The notes: a model not told the origin generated them from the sequence alone. 64,000 nucleotides of DNA from an uncultured Fidelibacterota bacterium (GCA_902629855.1 CACOSI010000004.1:61045-125044); one strand, 5' to 3'; shown: positions 42,793-54,074, counted from the first letter of the stretch. Numbers and translations: made by a program.

Positions 42793-44217
42793 CTATGACC
42801 TCCAGAATGTTTTAGTAAATAACACTAAAACTGCAAAGATTTCGAGTCTTCCTAATATCATTCCAAACATCATAATGTATTTTGCTAATACCGGTAAGCT
42901 TGAATAATTATCCATTGCTCCAAAGTCTCCTATTGAAGGACCAATATTTCCCATTGCAGATGCTGCTGCACCTAATGAAGATTCAAGATTTATTCCCATC
43001 ATAACAAAGATAACAGATGCAACGAAAAAGAATAGAACATAAAAAAGGAAAAATGCTAAAGTTTTTCTAATAAGCTCATCTGACAAAACTTTTTCTCCTA
43101 TTCTTACAGGTATAATAGCTTTTTCATGTAATGCTCTTTTTAATTCTACTCTAACATATTTAAAAAGTACTACAATTCGTATCAGCTTTATTCCACCGCT
43201 GGTAGAACCTCCCATTGCACCAGTAAACATTAAAATATAAAGAATGTATTGAGCTATAAATGGGTTCCATTCACTATAATTTGTAGAAGTATATCCAGTG
43301 GTAGTTATTATGGAAACAGTTTGAAATACAGTATCTAATATTGGAAAGCTTTCATTATTTATTAACCCGAAAAATAAAATTAATGCACTGAAAAAAATAC
43401 AAACAAAAATATAGTACTGGAACTCTCTATCTCTTCTGTAAGAATCCAAACCTAAGTTTAATGATCTAAAATGTAATGCAAAATTTGTTCCAGTTAAAAT
43501 CATGAACAATAAGATAACTGACTTAACATAATCGGATTGTCCATTTATGCTATCGTTAAAAGTTGAAAATCCACCAGATGGCATAGTTGTCATTGAATGA
43601 CATATAGCATTAAATAAAGACATATCATATGAAAGAAGTAGAAATTGCACTCCAGTAAAACCAACATAGAATTTTATTAAAAGTCTTGCTGTATCTTTTA
43701 TCCTAGGTGTTATTTTTTCGGATGAAGGACCAGGATATTCTAAGTTAAAAATCTTTTCACCAGAAACTCCCAATAATGGTAATAATGCAATTGTAAAAAT
43801 AACAATACCAAGACCACCAAACCATTGTAAAAAAGATCTCCAAAATAACAAACTTCTAGGCATACTTTCAACATCAGTAAGAATTGTTGCTCCGGTTGTG
43901 GTAACTCCAGAAACAGCTTCAAATAATGCATTTGAAAATCCATTAAATAAGCCTGATAAATAGAATGGTAATGAACCAAAAATTGCAGCCGAAACCCAGC
44001 TCATAACAATTACAACAAAAACATCTTTGTTTGAAAAAGATTTGGCTTTTCGAGATAAAAACCATACAGGTAAACAGAAAGCTATTGAAATTATAGAAAT
44101 AGAAAATAAATATGTTTTGCCTGAATCAAAATATTCAATTAAAGCTGGTATAATTAATACTAGTGATAAAAAAAATATTAAAATGGATAAAAGACGAAAT
44201 GTTGGTCTAAGACTCAT
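42793..44217 (-). CDS. trkH: Potassium uptake protein TrkH
   Basis: K+-translocating subunit. 474 residues, about 10 membrane helices, with selectivity-filter-like segments VSGVTTTGATIL, TTMPSGGFSTF, SIITTTGYTST and ASAMGNIGPSIG. The first signature segment has FEAVSGVTTTG. It overlaps trkA by one base, so K+ channel and regulator are made together. Confidence 0.95.
   Translation of the reverse strand: MSLRPTFRLLSILIFFLSLVLIIPALIEYFDSGKTYLFSISIISIAFCLPVWFLSRKAKSFSNKDVFVVIVMSWVSAAIFGSLPFYLSGLFNGFSNALFEAVSGVTTTGATILTDVESMPRSLLFWRSFLQWFGGLGIVIFTIALLPLLGVSGEKIFNLEYPGPSSEKITPRIKDTARLLIKFYVGFTGVQFLLLSYDMSLFNAICHSMTTMPSGGFSTFNDSINGQSDYVKSVILLFMILTGTNFALHFRSLNLGLDSYRRDREFQYYIFVCIFFSALILFFGLINNESFPILDTVFQTVSIITTTGYTSTNYSEWNPFIAQYILYILMFTGAMGGSTSGGIKLIRIVVLFKYVRVELKRALHEKAIIPVRIGEKVLSDELIRKTLAFFLFYVLFFFVASVIFVMMGINLESSLGAAASAMGNIGPSIGDFGAMDNYSSLPVLAKYIMMFGMILGRLEIFAVLVLFTKTFWRS
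42798..42803 (-). promoter_or_regulatory. Ribosome binding site of uvrC
   Basis: Perfect GGAGGT on the minus strand, inside the last trkH codons, 6 bases before the proposed ATC start codon. It decides the start because no usual start codon is at hand. Confidence 0.8.
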
Positions 44218-45566
44218 TATTCAGACTGAAATATCTTTGTAACTTCTCTTATTTTTGAATTTATGCAAAATATTAAAATTGTATCATTTTCAGAAATTTG
44301 AAAATCTCCTGAAGGTATTTTTATATGTCCATTATGATTTACAAGCCCAATTATGCTACCATGTGGTAAATTAAGATTAGAAACAGGAACTCGCGCAGCT
44401 TTTGAGTCTTTTTCTGCAACTAGTTCAATAGCCTCCATATCCAAAGAACTAAAAAGCTGTATTACATGTTCTTTTTGATCTAATCTAATAGATTTTATTA
44501 CAGCATTAACACTTACTGTGTTTTTACTAACAATTGAGCCAATACCCAAGTCAGACATGCTCTTGACATAGTCTGGATTAGTTACATGAATGATTGAATG
44601 TTTGACTTTTAATTGTTTTGCAAGGATACCCGCTAATAAATTTAATTGCTGATCTTCAGTAACTGCAACAAAAGAGTCTACCTCAGATATATTTTCACCT
44701 TTCAAAAATTCAACATCTGTAGCATCAGAATTCAGAACAATTGTTTTATCAAGATCATTAGCTATTTGCGATGCTTTATCTTTTGATTTTTCAATTAGTC
44801 TTATAGACATTTCATTTTCTAAAAGTGTAGCAATTCTTCTTCCAATTTTACTTGCACCAGCTATCATTACTCTTTTTGAATTTGAAGTTAATGTACCAAG
44901 CGATGAAAGTAACTGTTCTAAATTTTTAGTTCTTACGAAAAAGAAAACGTAATCTTCAGGCTCAAATTTAAAAGTAGATGCAGGAATTGTCATTTTTTCA
45001 CCTCGAATTACCGCAACAATTAAACTTTTAAATTCTGTATTTTTTTTATGAAACTCATCAACTGTTATTCCTGAAATTTTTGATCTGTGATTTATTTTTT
45101 TTGAAAAAAGAACTGCTTTACCACCCTCAAACTCATAGAACTTATCTGCATAAGGATGTTTAACTAATCTAATTATCTCTTTTGCAACTTCATTTTCAGG
45201 ATGAATTACAATGTCAATACCAAATTTTTCTGGAATAAGTGCATTACCATTTTTAGAATAATCTAGATCTCTTAATCGAGCTATTATTTTTTTTGCACCC
45301 AAATTATGGCACTGTAATGATGTTATTAAATTAGTTTCGTCTGAATTTGTTAAACAAAAAACATAATCAGCTTCTGAAACACTAATATTTTTTAATATTC
45401 TTTCATCTGCTCCATTGCCTTTTGTAACTATTACATCTAAGTGTTCATTAGCTCTTGCACATTTATTATGATCAATATCTACGACAGATATGTCGTAGTC
45501 TAATTCACTCAAAGACTTTGCAACGTGAAATCCTACTTCTCCAGCGCCTATAATAACAATTTTCAT
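44217..45566 (-). CDS. trkA: Trk system regulatory subunit TrkA
   Basis: Cytoplasmic NAD(H)-binding regulator of TrkH. 449 residues in two RCK halves, each with an N-subdomain (GAGEVGFHVAKSL at 7-19 and GASKIGRRIATLL at about 236-248) and a TrkA_C subdomain. Full length. First gene of trkA-trkH. Confidence 0.95.
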   Translation of the reverse strand: MKIVIIGAGEVGFHVAKSLSELDYDISVVDIDHNKCARANEHLDVIVTKGNGADERILKNISVSEADYVFCLTNSDETNLITSLQCHNLGAKKIIARLRDLDYSKNGNALIPEKFGIDIVIHPENEVAKEIIRLVKHPYADKFYEFEGGKAVLFSKKINHRSKISGITVDEFHKKNTEFKSLIVAVIRGEKMTIPASTFKFEPEDYVFFFVRTKNLEQLLSSLGTLTSNSKRVMIAGASKIGRRIATLLENEMSIRLIEKSKDKASQIANDLDKTIVLNSDATDVEFLKGENISEVDSFVAVTEDQQLNLLAGILAKQLKVKHSIIHVTNPDYVKSMSDLGIGSIVSKNTVSVNAVIKSIRLDQKEHVIQLFSSLDMEAIELVAEKDSKAARVPVSNLNLPHGSIIGLVNHNGHIKIPSGDFQISENDTILIFCINSKIREVTKIFQSE

Positions 45567-45616
45567 GTCTGGCAGTTAATCTATAAATAATTAGATGAAA
45601 AACAATATGTTTTCGA

Positions 45617-46876
45617 CTATTTTTTTCTAATTATTTGAGCACCCAACTTTGTTAATTTTTCCTCAATTTTATCATACCCTCTATCAATATGATATACTCT
45701 GCTAATAGTAGTTTTTCCTTCTGCACATAATGCTGCAATAATTAATGCAGCTGAAGCCCTAATGTCTGTTGACATAACATCTGCTCCAATAAGTTTTCTA
45801 TTACCTTTAATTCTTGCTAATGAACCATCTAGTTTAATTTTACAACCTAATCTATTTAATTCAAGGATATGAGTAAATCTATCGAAATATATATTCTCTT
45901 TAAGTGTTGAATCACCGTTTGCAAGACACATTAAAATCATCCATTGAGCTTGAAGATCTGTTGGAAAACCTGGATACTCATTTGTTTCCATTATGGATGG
46001 TTTTATGTCAATATTGATTGCATGAATTTCCAAAGAATTACCTTTCTCAATAATATTTACTCCAACTTGAGTCAACTGTTTAATTACATCCTTAAGATGC
46101 ATTGAATTTATATTTTCTAAAACAACCTTTCCACCTGTAGCAGCTACAGCAATCATAAAAGTTCCAGCCTCAATTCGGTCAGGAATTATGCTTATTTCAT
46201 CTAAATTTTTTAGAGAATCCACTCCTTTGATGGTTAAAGTATTTGAACCTATGCCAGATATTTCTGCACCCATTTCATTTAGCATATTACAGAGTTGTTG
46301 AATTTCAGGCTCTGCAGCCGCGTTTTTAATTACAGTAGTTCCTTTGGCTAGAACAGCAAGCATAAGAACATTCCCTGTTGCTCCAACTGAAATTTTTGGA
46401 AAATGAATTTTTGCACCTCTTATATTGCTTGCATTTGCTAATACATAACCATTTTCTAGCTTAATTTTTACGCCAAGCTTCTCAAAAGCTTTAATATGAA
46501 AATCAACAGGCCTTGGTCCCCACGCACACCCTCCAGGAAGAGATACTTTAGCTTTTTTAAATCGTGCTAAAAGTGGTCCTAAAACATAAAAAGAAGCTCT
46601 CATAGTTCTAACTAAATCATATGAAGCGAAAGGGTTATCCAGGCCTGAATTATCAATATTTATAGAATTATTATCAATAAAAACTATTTTTGAACCCATA
46701 CTTTCCAAAATAGAAGCCATTGTCCTTGAGTCCGAAAGAGTTGGTACATTATTTAATTTAAGAGGTGAATCATTTAAAATTGAAGCAGCCATGACTGGTA
46801 ATACAGCATTTTTTGATCCACTTATCTTAACTATACCATTTAGTTGTTTTTTTCCAATAATTTCAAAATAATCCAT
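45617..46876 (-). CDS. murA: UDP-N-acetylglucosamine 1-carboxyvinyltransferase MurA
   Basis: First committed step of peptidoglycan synthesis. About 419 residues with ISGSKNAVLPVMAASIL and the active-site Cys117 in LPGGCAWGPRPVDFH, so fosfomycin-sensitive type. The ATG at 46876 is chosen over 46894, which overlaps acpS; the MDYFEI start fits the family. Follows acpS on the same strand. Confidence 0.94.
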   Translation of the reverse strand: MDYFEIIGKKQLNGIVKISGSKNAVLPVMAASILNDSPLKLNNVPTLSDSRTMASILESMGSKIVFIDNNSINIDNSGLDNPFASYDLVRTMRASFYVLGPLLARFKKAKVSLPGGCAWGPRPVDFHIKAFEKLGVKIKLENGYVLANASNIRGAKIHFPKISVGATGNVLMLAVLAKGTTVIKNAAAEPEIQQLCNMLNEMGAEISGIGSNTLTIKGVDSLKNLDEISIIPDRIEAGTFMIAVAATGGKVVLENINSMHLKDVIKQLTQVGVNIIEKGNSLEIHAINIDIKPSIMETNEYPGFPTDLQAQWMILMCLANGDSTLKENIYFDRFTHILELNRLGCKIKLDGSLARIKGNRKLIGADVMSTDIRASAALIIAALCAEGKTTISRVYHIDRGYDKIEEKLTKLGAQIIRKK

Positions 46877-46878
46877 TC

Positions 46879-47238
46879 TTAAAACACTACGCATACAGCA
46901 GTTGCATAGTTCCCATCATGAGATATTGATATTATTATATTTTTTTTAAAATTTTTTATATCAACAAATGGTTTACCATTATTTTGACTTGGAATATTAA
47001 TAGATTTAAAACCTTTGATTTTTAAAGCATTTTTTGAGCTCATTGCTTTCCTGATAGCTTCTTTTGCAGCAAATCTTCCAGCAAAAAATTCAAATTCACA
47101 TCTTTTTTTCTTTGATAATGAAATTTCTTCTTTTGAAAAAATTTTATTTAAAAATCTTTGTCTTTTATCTGATTTTAGGATCTTTTCAATTCTTGATATA
47201 CGGATTATATCAGTTCCTAAACCTAAACTTTTAATCAT
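46879..47238 (-). CDS. acpS: Holo-[acyl-carrier-protein] synthase
   Basis: Transfers phosphopantetheine to acyl carrier protein. 119 residues with LGTDIIRISRIE (Asp9) and FAAKEAIRKAMSS (Glu). Overlaps the HAD gene upstream by 8 bases. Confidence 0.94.
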   Translation of the reverse strand: MIKSLGLGTDIIRISRIEKILKSDKRQRFLNKIFSKEEISLSKKKRCEFEFFAGRFAAKEAIRKAMSSKNALKIKGFKSINIPSQNNGKPFVDIKNFKKNIIISISHDGNYATAVCVVF

Positions 47239-47911
47239 TTTCTTCCTTTATGATATCAATTACTTGCGACACGTCATCAATATCCCAGTTTGCTCCTGAA
47301 TTTTTAACTCCGAAAGTATCTCCATACCTAGCAAAAATAGTTTTAATACCAAGGCTATTTGCTCCAACAACATCTCTTTCTGGCCAATCACCTATCATAA
47401 CAACTTCATCTTTTTTAAGCTTAAGCTTATCTAAAACTAGATTGAAAGGCTTTGGAGAGGGTTTTCTTTCATTTGAATCATCAAATGTTACAACTACATC
47501 AAACATATGATGAAGATTTAAATAATAAATTCTCATCCATGCTTCTCTACTAGGGGCATCAGATACAATTGCAAGCCTTATTCCTATTTTCATTAAATGA
47601 TTTAAAGTTCTATGAACATTAGGATATGGCTTTAAATTGGCTTCTTTAGCTCGTCTATAAGCAACAATACCAGCAGCAAGAAATTTGTTATCGACATAAC
47701 CAATTGTATCTTTTAGAAATTTATCAAAAACAAGTTGATGTTCCCATCCCTCATCTTCATAAATTTTCATTATTTTTTGGTACGAGACATCAATATCAAT
47801 GTTTAGGCCAGCCTCTTTCATTGAAAGAATAGCATTTTTAATCGCCTCATCTTTCATTTTTATAAAATCTAATAAGGTATTATCTAAATCAAAAATTACA
47901 GCTTTGATCAT
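47231..47911 (-). CDS. HAD family hydrolase
   Basis: 226 residues. HAD motif I FDLDNTLLD (Asp8, Asp10), motif II IVSDAPS, motif III Lys in NERKPSPKPF and motif IV GDWPERDVVGA. YjjG/phosphoglycolate-phosphatase-like; substrate unknown. Overlaps the TPR gene upstream by 4 bases. Confidence 0.88.
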   Translation of the reverse strand: MIKAVIFDLDNTLLDFIKMKDEAIKNAILSMKEAGLNIDIDVSYQKIMKIYEDEGWEHQLVFDKFLKDTIGYVDNKFLAAGIVAYRRAKEANLKPYPNVHRTLNHLMKIGIRLAIVSDAPSREAWMRIYYLNLHHMFDVVVTFDDSNERKPSPKPFNLVLDKLKLKKDEVVMIGDWPERDVVGANSLGIKTIFARYGDTFGVKNSGANWDIDDVSQVIDIIKEEND

Positions 47912-49113
47912 TGCTCATATTTTTCAGGATTCCTGACCCTGTCGATTTCATATTCAGCCATCTTTCTCCATTCTCTATCATTTCTAGCTTTTTCAAAATG
48001 GTTGATGGTTGTATTTTTATTTCCTTTACCACCACAATACTCAGCTATTCCAAGCTCGAACCATCCTCCACCGAAGTTCTTTTTAAGATCAATTGATTCT
48101 AAGGCAGCTTTTTTAGCTGATTCGCAATCATTTAATTTATTATGTGCCTCTGCTAGGTGGAACCATGATAAAAATTCTTTAGGAGATATTTCAACTGCTT
48201 TACTCAATGATTCAGCAGATTTCTCGTAATTACCTATTTTCGCGTATGTAATTCCTAGAGCGTGATAAGCAGCAGAATAGTTTGGTCTAATATCAATAGC
48301 TGTTTTAAAGCTATTTATGGCATTTTCAAATTCTTCCTTATCAATAAAAATTTCTCCAAGGCTTTTATGAGCTTTATAATATTTTTTATTTAATCTAACC
48401 GTTTCTTCAAAGGATTTTTTTGCGTTTTCTATGTCACCATTTTCTCTGTAAGCCAAACCTAAGTTATACCATCCTTTATCAAACGTTTTTTTGATATCAA
48501 GAGCTTTTAAATAACTTTCTATTGAAAGACTTAAATTGCCCATTTTTTTCTGAAGAACACCCATTTGAAAATATGCTTGATACAGTCGGGAATTGATAGA
48601 TAAAACCTGATTATATTTTGTTAATGCTTGTTCAAGATTACCATTTTTATAATCCTGGTTTGCACTATTATATAACTTCTTTGCAACATTAGAAATGGAT
48701 TTTTTTGATTTAGTATAGTTTGAGTCAATTCTTAAAGATCTGCGATAAAAATCAACAGCAGTCATGAAATCTTTTTTACCTTCGTGCGCTTTACCTGTTC
48801 CATATAATGCTTCTGTGCTATTTGGAACACTTTGTAAAACTTCACTAAAAGCTTGAAGAGCATCATCAAAACGACCATCTTTTACTGACCTATTACCATT
48901 AATCATCTTATTTCTAAGTCCATTTAATCGATCAAATTCTTTTCTAAAATTATCGTTAGATTTATCAGCATTAATCGCCGCTCTAATTTTTTCTCCTGCT
49001 AATTCAATATTACCTTCTGCAATAGCTTTTTGTGATTGCTCATAAAGATCTAAAGCAGATGATTGTGCGTAGATAGCAGATAGTGCAATAAATATTAAAA
49101 TAATTTTTTTCAT
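47908..49113 (-). CDS. Exported TPR repeat protein
   Basis: 401 residues with a signal peptide ending AIYAQ. About nine TPR motifs from residue 70 to 370, e.g. GNLEQALTKYNQVLSINSRL and GDIENAKKSFEETVRLNKKY. Probably a periplasmic protein-interaction scaffold; partner unknown. Confidence 0.85.
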   Translation of the reverse strand: MKKIILIFIALSAIYAQSSALDLYEQSQKAIAEGNIELAGEKIRAAINADKSNDNFRKEFDRLNGLRNKMINGNRSVKDGRFDDALQAFSEVLQSVPNSTEALYGTGKAHEGKKDFMTAVDFYRRSLRIDSNYTKSKKSISNVAKKLYNSANQDYKNGNLEQALTKYNQVLSINSRLYQAYFQMGVLQKKMGNLSLSIESYLKALDIKKTFDKGWYNLGLAYRENGDIENAKKSFEETVRLNKKYYKAHKSLGEIFIDKEEFENAINSFKTAIDIRPNYSAAYHALGITYAKIGNYEKSAESLSKAVEISPKEFLSWFHLAEAHNKLNDCESAKKAALESIDLKKNFGGGWFELGIAEYCGGKGNKNTTINHFEKARNDREWRKMAEYEIDRVRNPEKYEQ

Positions 49114-49188
49114 TTTTAATCCTAATGTTATTTAATTGAGTTCAATGTAATCTAAAAATCTTTTAAAAATAATGTAATTATAATTTTG

Positions 49189-49272
49189 TGCCGAAGGCGG
49201 GACTTGAACCCACACAGAGTTTCCTCCACTAGCCCCTCAAGCTAGCGTGTCTACCAATTCCACCACTTCGGC
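49189..49272 (-). tRNA. tRNA-Leu (anticodon GAG)
   Basis: 84-base class II cloverleaf: acceptor GCCGAAG/CTTCGGC, anticodon stem CTAGC/GCTAG with loop TTGAGGG giving GAG, long variable arm, T loop TTCAAGT, discriminator A. CCA not encoded. It lies 5 bases after secG, the same secG-tRNA-Leu(GAG) order as secG-leuU in E. coli. Confidence 0.95.
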
Positions 49273-49277
49273 AAAAT

Positions 49278-49628
49278 TTAATTTGAAGAAGATTCTTCAG
49301 GAATTAAATCGTCAGAAGATGGTAAAACAAACTCTTCCGGAACAAATTCATCAACTTGTCTTGATTCTGCTTCTTTTTGTAAAATTGATTCTGATGAGCT
49401 ATTGCTTTCCCCGCTCAATGCTCCGATCAGCATTGCTAGACCAATAAATGCTATGCCCAATCCAGTTGTCAATTTTGTAATAAAGTCATTGGCTCCAGTG
49501 GCGCCAAGCATAGTATTGGCTGTTCCACCCATCATTGAGTTTAATCCACCTTGACCTGATTGCATTAGTACCACAATAATAAGCAAAACACTAACTATTG
49601 TATGAATTGTAATTAAAAATTGAATCAT
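49278..49628 (-). CDS. secG: Protein translocase subunit SecG
   Basis: SecYEG accessory membrane subunit. 116 residues: two helices (about 5-25 and 52-75) around LMQSGQGGLNSMMGG, then an acidic Ser/Glu tail. Upstream tpiA, downstream tRNA-Leu. Confidence 0.9.
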   Translation of the reverse strand: MIQFLITIHTIVSVLLIIVVLMQSGQGGLNSMMGGTANTMLGATGANDFITKLTTGLGIAFIGLAMLIGALSGESNSSSESILQKEAESRQVDEFVPEEFVLPSSDDLIPEESSSN

Positions 49629-49640
49629 ATTTCCTCTAAA

Positions 49641-50369
49641 TTATATTGCATTAATCATTTTTTTAAATTTTTCAAACTTGCAACTAGCACTTCCAACCAA
49701 AAAGCCATTTACATTACCTATTTTAGATAGTTCTTTAATGTTATTCTCATCAACAGATCCACCATAAAATAAAAGTATTTTGTCACAAATTTCATCAGAA
49801 TATAATTCATTTAAATATCTTTTTATATATGAAAGAACTTCTGATATATATTCATTTGATGGAACTAAACCAGTTCCAATAGACCAGACTGGTTCATAAG
49901 CAATTATAAGCTGCGATTTATGTAATTCTTTTGGAAGAATAGATAACTGATTTTCTAAAGTATTGAAAGTCTCATTTTTGTCTTTTTCTTCTTTTGTTTC
50001 TCCAATGCAAAGAATAGTACTGGCTACGTTATTAAGTGCATTGTCTAATTTTCTTTTAATTATTTCATTTGACTCATTGAAAATTTTTCTTCTTTCAGAA
50101 TGCCCTACAATACACGCATCTACTTCGATAGCATTTATTGAATTATCTCCAGTCAAAGCGCCTGTTATTTCATGGCTACAATCTTGCATACCAATAACTA
50201 TTTTAGGCAAGAAAAGTGTATTATCTTTTACACTTCTTATAGAAGAAAAAGATGGAAAAATCATGATATCCTTATCAACAAAATTTTCTTTTTCTAGATG
50301 CATTTGTTTGACGAATTCGTTTGAATCACTTTCATTTAAATACATTTTCCAATTTGCTGCAAAAATCAT
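49641..50369 (-). CDS. tpiA: Triosephosphate isomerase
   Basis: Interconverts dihydroxyacetone phosphate and glyceraldehyde 3-phosphate. 242 residues with AANWKMY (Lys8), VGHSERR (His near 92), AYEPVWSIGTG (Glu) and YGGSV. Follows pgk by 4 bases; glycolytic pair. Confidence 0.96.
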   Translation of the reverse strand: MIFAANWKMYLNESDSNEFVKQMHLEKENFVDKDIMIFPSFSSIRSVKDNTLFLPKIVIGMQDCSHEITGALTGDNSINAIEVDACIVGHSERRKIFNESNEIIKRKLDNALNNVASTILCIGETKEEKDKNETFNTLENQLSILPKELHKSQLIIAYEPVWSIGTGLVPSNEYISEVLSYIKRYLNELYSDEICDKILLFYGGSVDENNIKELSKIGNVNGFLVGSASCKFEKFKKMINAI

Positions 50370-50373
50370 TTAT

Positions 50374-51573
50374 TTACCTTAAAATTTCTATTGCAGGTAA
50401 TTTATTACCAGACAAAAGTTCTAAACATGAACCTCCACCAGTAGAAACATGTGAAAATTCATTAATACAATCTTCATTATAATTTCTGATGGCAGCCACT
50501 GTATCGCCGCCACCAACAATAGAAGTTAATTCATTTGAAGCTATAAAGTCGATAATACTATTTGTTCCTTCAGCAAATATTTTATTTTCAGCAACTCCCA
50601 AAGTTCCATTCCAAACAATTGTAGATGATTCGTTTAGAACACTATGGAATAATTTAAATGATTCTTCTCCAATATCTTGACAAACCATATTTTCATCAAT
50701 GCTTTCCTTTTTGGCATGACAATATTTTTTTGAGCCTAAATGACTCATTTCTCCCTTAAAATCAGTGGGTAAAATAATATTTGTACCTTTTTTTGTCGCT
50801 TCTATGAGAATATTTTTTGCTAAATCTATCTTATCCTTTTCAACTAAAGATTTACCAACGCTATAACCTTCAGATAATAGAAATGTGTTGGCCATTGCTC
50901 CACCAATAATTATGTGATCAGCAATATCCATAAAGTTTTGAATTAGGGCTATTTTAGTATCAATCTTAGATCCTCCAACAATTAAAGTAAGAGGCTTTAT
51001 GGCGTTAGAAATTTTATCAGATAAAAATTTAAGCTCTTTTTCTACTAGATAACCAATACCTTTTGTGGAAAAAAAGTCTGTTACTCCATAATTTGAAGCG
51101 TGTTTTCTATGAGCAGTACCAAAGGCATCGTTTATATAAATTGAACCATGTTTAGCCAACATTGAAGAGAAATAAGAATCGTTTTTTGTCTCCCCTTCAT
51201 GAAATCTTAGGTTTTCTAATAAATGAATTTCTCCGTCTTTTAAGTTTCTTGAAACATCTATTGCATCGTCTGATATACAATCTTCAGAAAATTTGATTGG
51301 CATTTCTAAAAGTTCAGCTAATTTTTCTCCGACCGGAATCAATGATAGATTATTATCTCTTTTCCCATTAGGTCTTCCCATATGGGACATTAAAACAACT
51401 TTTGAACCTTTTTCTAGACAATATTTGATAGTAGGAATGGATTTAACTATTCTATAGTCGTCAACTACAACTTCATTTTGGACAGGTACATTATAATCTA
51501 CTCTAATGAGAACTGTTTTGCCTGAAGTTGTGTTTGAAGATTTAAAATCAATGCTGGAAATTTTACGTAACAT
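50374..51573 (-). CDS. pgk: Phosphoglycerate kinase
   Basis: Makes ATP from 1,3-bisphosphoglycerate. 399 residues with LIRVDYNVPVQN, MSHMGRPNGK, RFHEGETKND and the nucleotide site VGGGDTVAAI and STGGGSCLELLSG. Follows gdhA by 20 bases; the tpiA gene is next. Confidence 0.96.
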   Translation of the reverse strand: MLRKISSIDFKSSNTTSGKTVLIRVDYNVPVQNEVVVDDYRIVKSIPTIKYCLEKGSKVVLMSHMGRPNGKRDNNLSLIPVGEKLAELLEMPIKFSEDCISDDAIDVSRNLKDGEIHLLENLRFHEGETKNDSYFSSMLAKHGSIYINDAFGTAHRKHASNYGVTDFFSTKGIGYLVEKELKFLSDKISNAIKPLTLIVGGSKIDTKIALIQNFMDIADHIIIGGAMANTFLLSEGYSVGKSLVEKDKIDLAKNILIEATKKGTNIILPTDFKGEMSHLGSKKYCHAKKESIDENMVCQDIGEESFKLFHSVLNESSTIVWNGTLGVAENKIFAEGTNSIIDFIASNELTSIVGGGDTVAAIRNYNEDCINEFSHVSTGGGSCLELLSGNKLPAIEILR

Positions 51574-51593
51574 GATTTATATAAATCAGAAAA

Positions 51594-52949
<1,356 letters not shown>

Positions 52950-53061
52950 CTATTAAGTTCGTCAATCAATGAAATTACAAAACATTAAAAAAAAGGAAAG
53001 TGTTTTTTAAAAAAAATATATTTTAAATATTAAAATCATTTAGACATTTTATTTTATGTGA

Positions 53062-53067
53062 TATAAC
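53062..53067 (+). promoter_or_regulatory. Possible -10 of the tRNA-Met promoter
   Basis: TATAAC, 13 bases before the tRNA start, with a -35-like TTAGAC at 53040-53045 (16-base spacing). Weak match. Confidence 0.35.
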
Positions 53068-53080
53068 TTTAGCCATCATA

Positions 53081-53154
53081 GGCGGAGTAGCTCAGTTGGT
53101 TAGAGCAGCGGAATCATAATCCGAAGGTCGGGAGTTCAAATCTCTCCTCCGCTA
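53081..53154 (+). tRNA. tRNA-Met (anticodon CAT, elongator type)
   Basis: 74-base cloverleaf: acceptor GGCGGAG/CTCCGCT with G1-U72 wobble, anticodon loop ATCATAA giving CAT, T loop TTCAAAT, discriminator A. The body resembles elongator Met; an Ile(CAT, lysidine) identity cannot be excluded. CCA not encoded. Its 3' 19 bases overlap the convergent sulfotransferase gene. Confidence 0.93.
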
Positions 53155-54074
53155 CGAATTATCTCTTCAGATACTTTAATAAATCTAATTTCATCTTTGC
53201 TTAATAATGACTCATAATATTTATTGGCATATTTTTTATTATAATTTTTATCATGCTGTATTCCTTGCTTGGGTTTTGAATTTTTTGAAAATGAGCTTGA
53301 GATTTTATTTTTTGTAATAAAAATATCTTGTTCTGAAAAATCAATTTTTAACCAGCTTAATAATGATGTTATGGACTGGGATGGATCTGTAGAAAGTTTA
53401 TCTTGTTTAAAAAAATAAATATTATTTTTTTGTTTCAAATATTTCTTAAAAATAGAATAAATGGAAAAGAATTTTACTGCACCAATTACGCTTTGAGAAA
53501 TATTTTTAGTTATTATCTTTTCTATCTCAAAATCATTTTCTAAGAATTTTGAATCTAAATAGCTTAATTCATTTAATAATCTATTATTTTCATGAAAAAT
53601 CCATGACATTCTTTTAAAACTACCTGCTAAAGGAAGTAATGGTCTTTCGCAAATTATGATATTATAATTTTTTGATAAATATTCAGCTGCAAATAATAAA
53701 AAAGGGTCCTTTATCAAAATTCCTTTTTTCTTAAAGTATTTTGCCTTTTTAAATGAAATTGATGATTCATTACCAATAATTTTTTTAAATATCTTTTTCA
53801 AGAAAGTATCATTATCATTTAAACCTTGTTTAAAATCACCTTTTAGATCTAGCAAGTTTTCAAAAATTAAATCAAAATCTTTAATTGAAATATTTGAACC
53901 AGGCAATAAATAGTTCAAGTTAACTGAAGTTAGTCCTTGATTACTGTTAAAAGGCTCGTAAATAGTGCTATATGATGCTAATTCTGATATTATTTTTCCA
54001 ACAATTGTAGTAGCAGTTCTGGGAATTCCAGAAACTATTATTGCATTTTTATAAAAATTGTTATTTTTTGCCAT
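53136..54074 (-). CDS. Sulfotransferase family protein
   Basis: 312 residues. PAPS-binding 5'-loop SGIPRTATTIVGKI (near 15-28), LIKDPFLLFAAEYL and CERPLLPLAGSFKRM (3'-phosphate motif-like). Acceptor unknown; could sulfate lipid, sugar or protein. Starts base-to-base with the divergent msrC gene and ends inside the tRNA-Met 3' half. Confidence 0.75.
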   Translation of the reverse strand: MAKNNNFYKNAIIVSGIPRTATTIVGKIISELASYSTIYEPFNSNQGLTSVNLNYLLPGSNISIKDFDLIFENLLDLKGDFKQGLNDNDTFLKKIFKKIIGNESSISFKKAKYFKKKGILIKDPFLLFAAEYLSKNYNIIICERPLLPLAGSFKRMSWIFHENNRLLNELSYLDSKFLENDFEIEKIITKNISQSVIGAVKFFSIYSIFKKYLKQKNNIYFFKQDKLSTDPSQSITSLLSWLKIDFSEQDIFITKNKISSSFSKNSKPKQGIQHDKNYNKKYANKYYESLLSKDEIRFIKVSEEIIRSGGEI

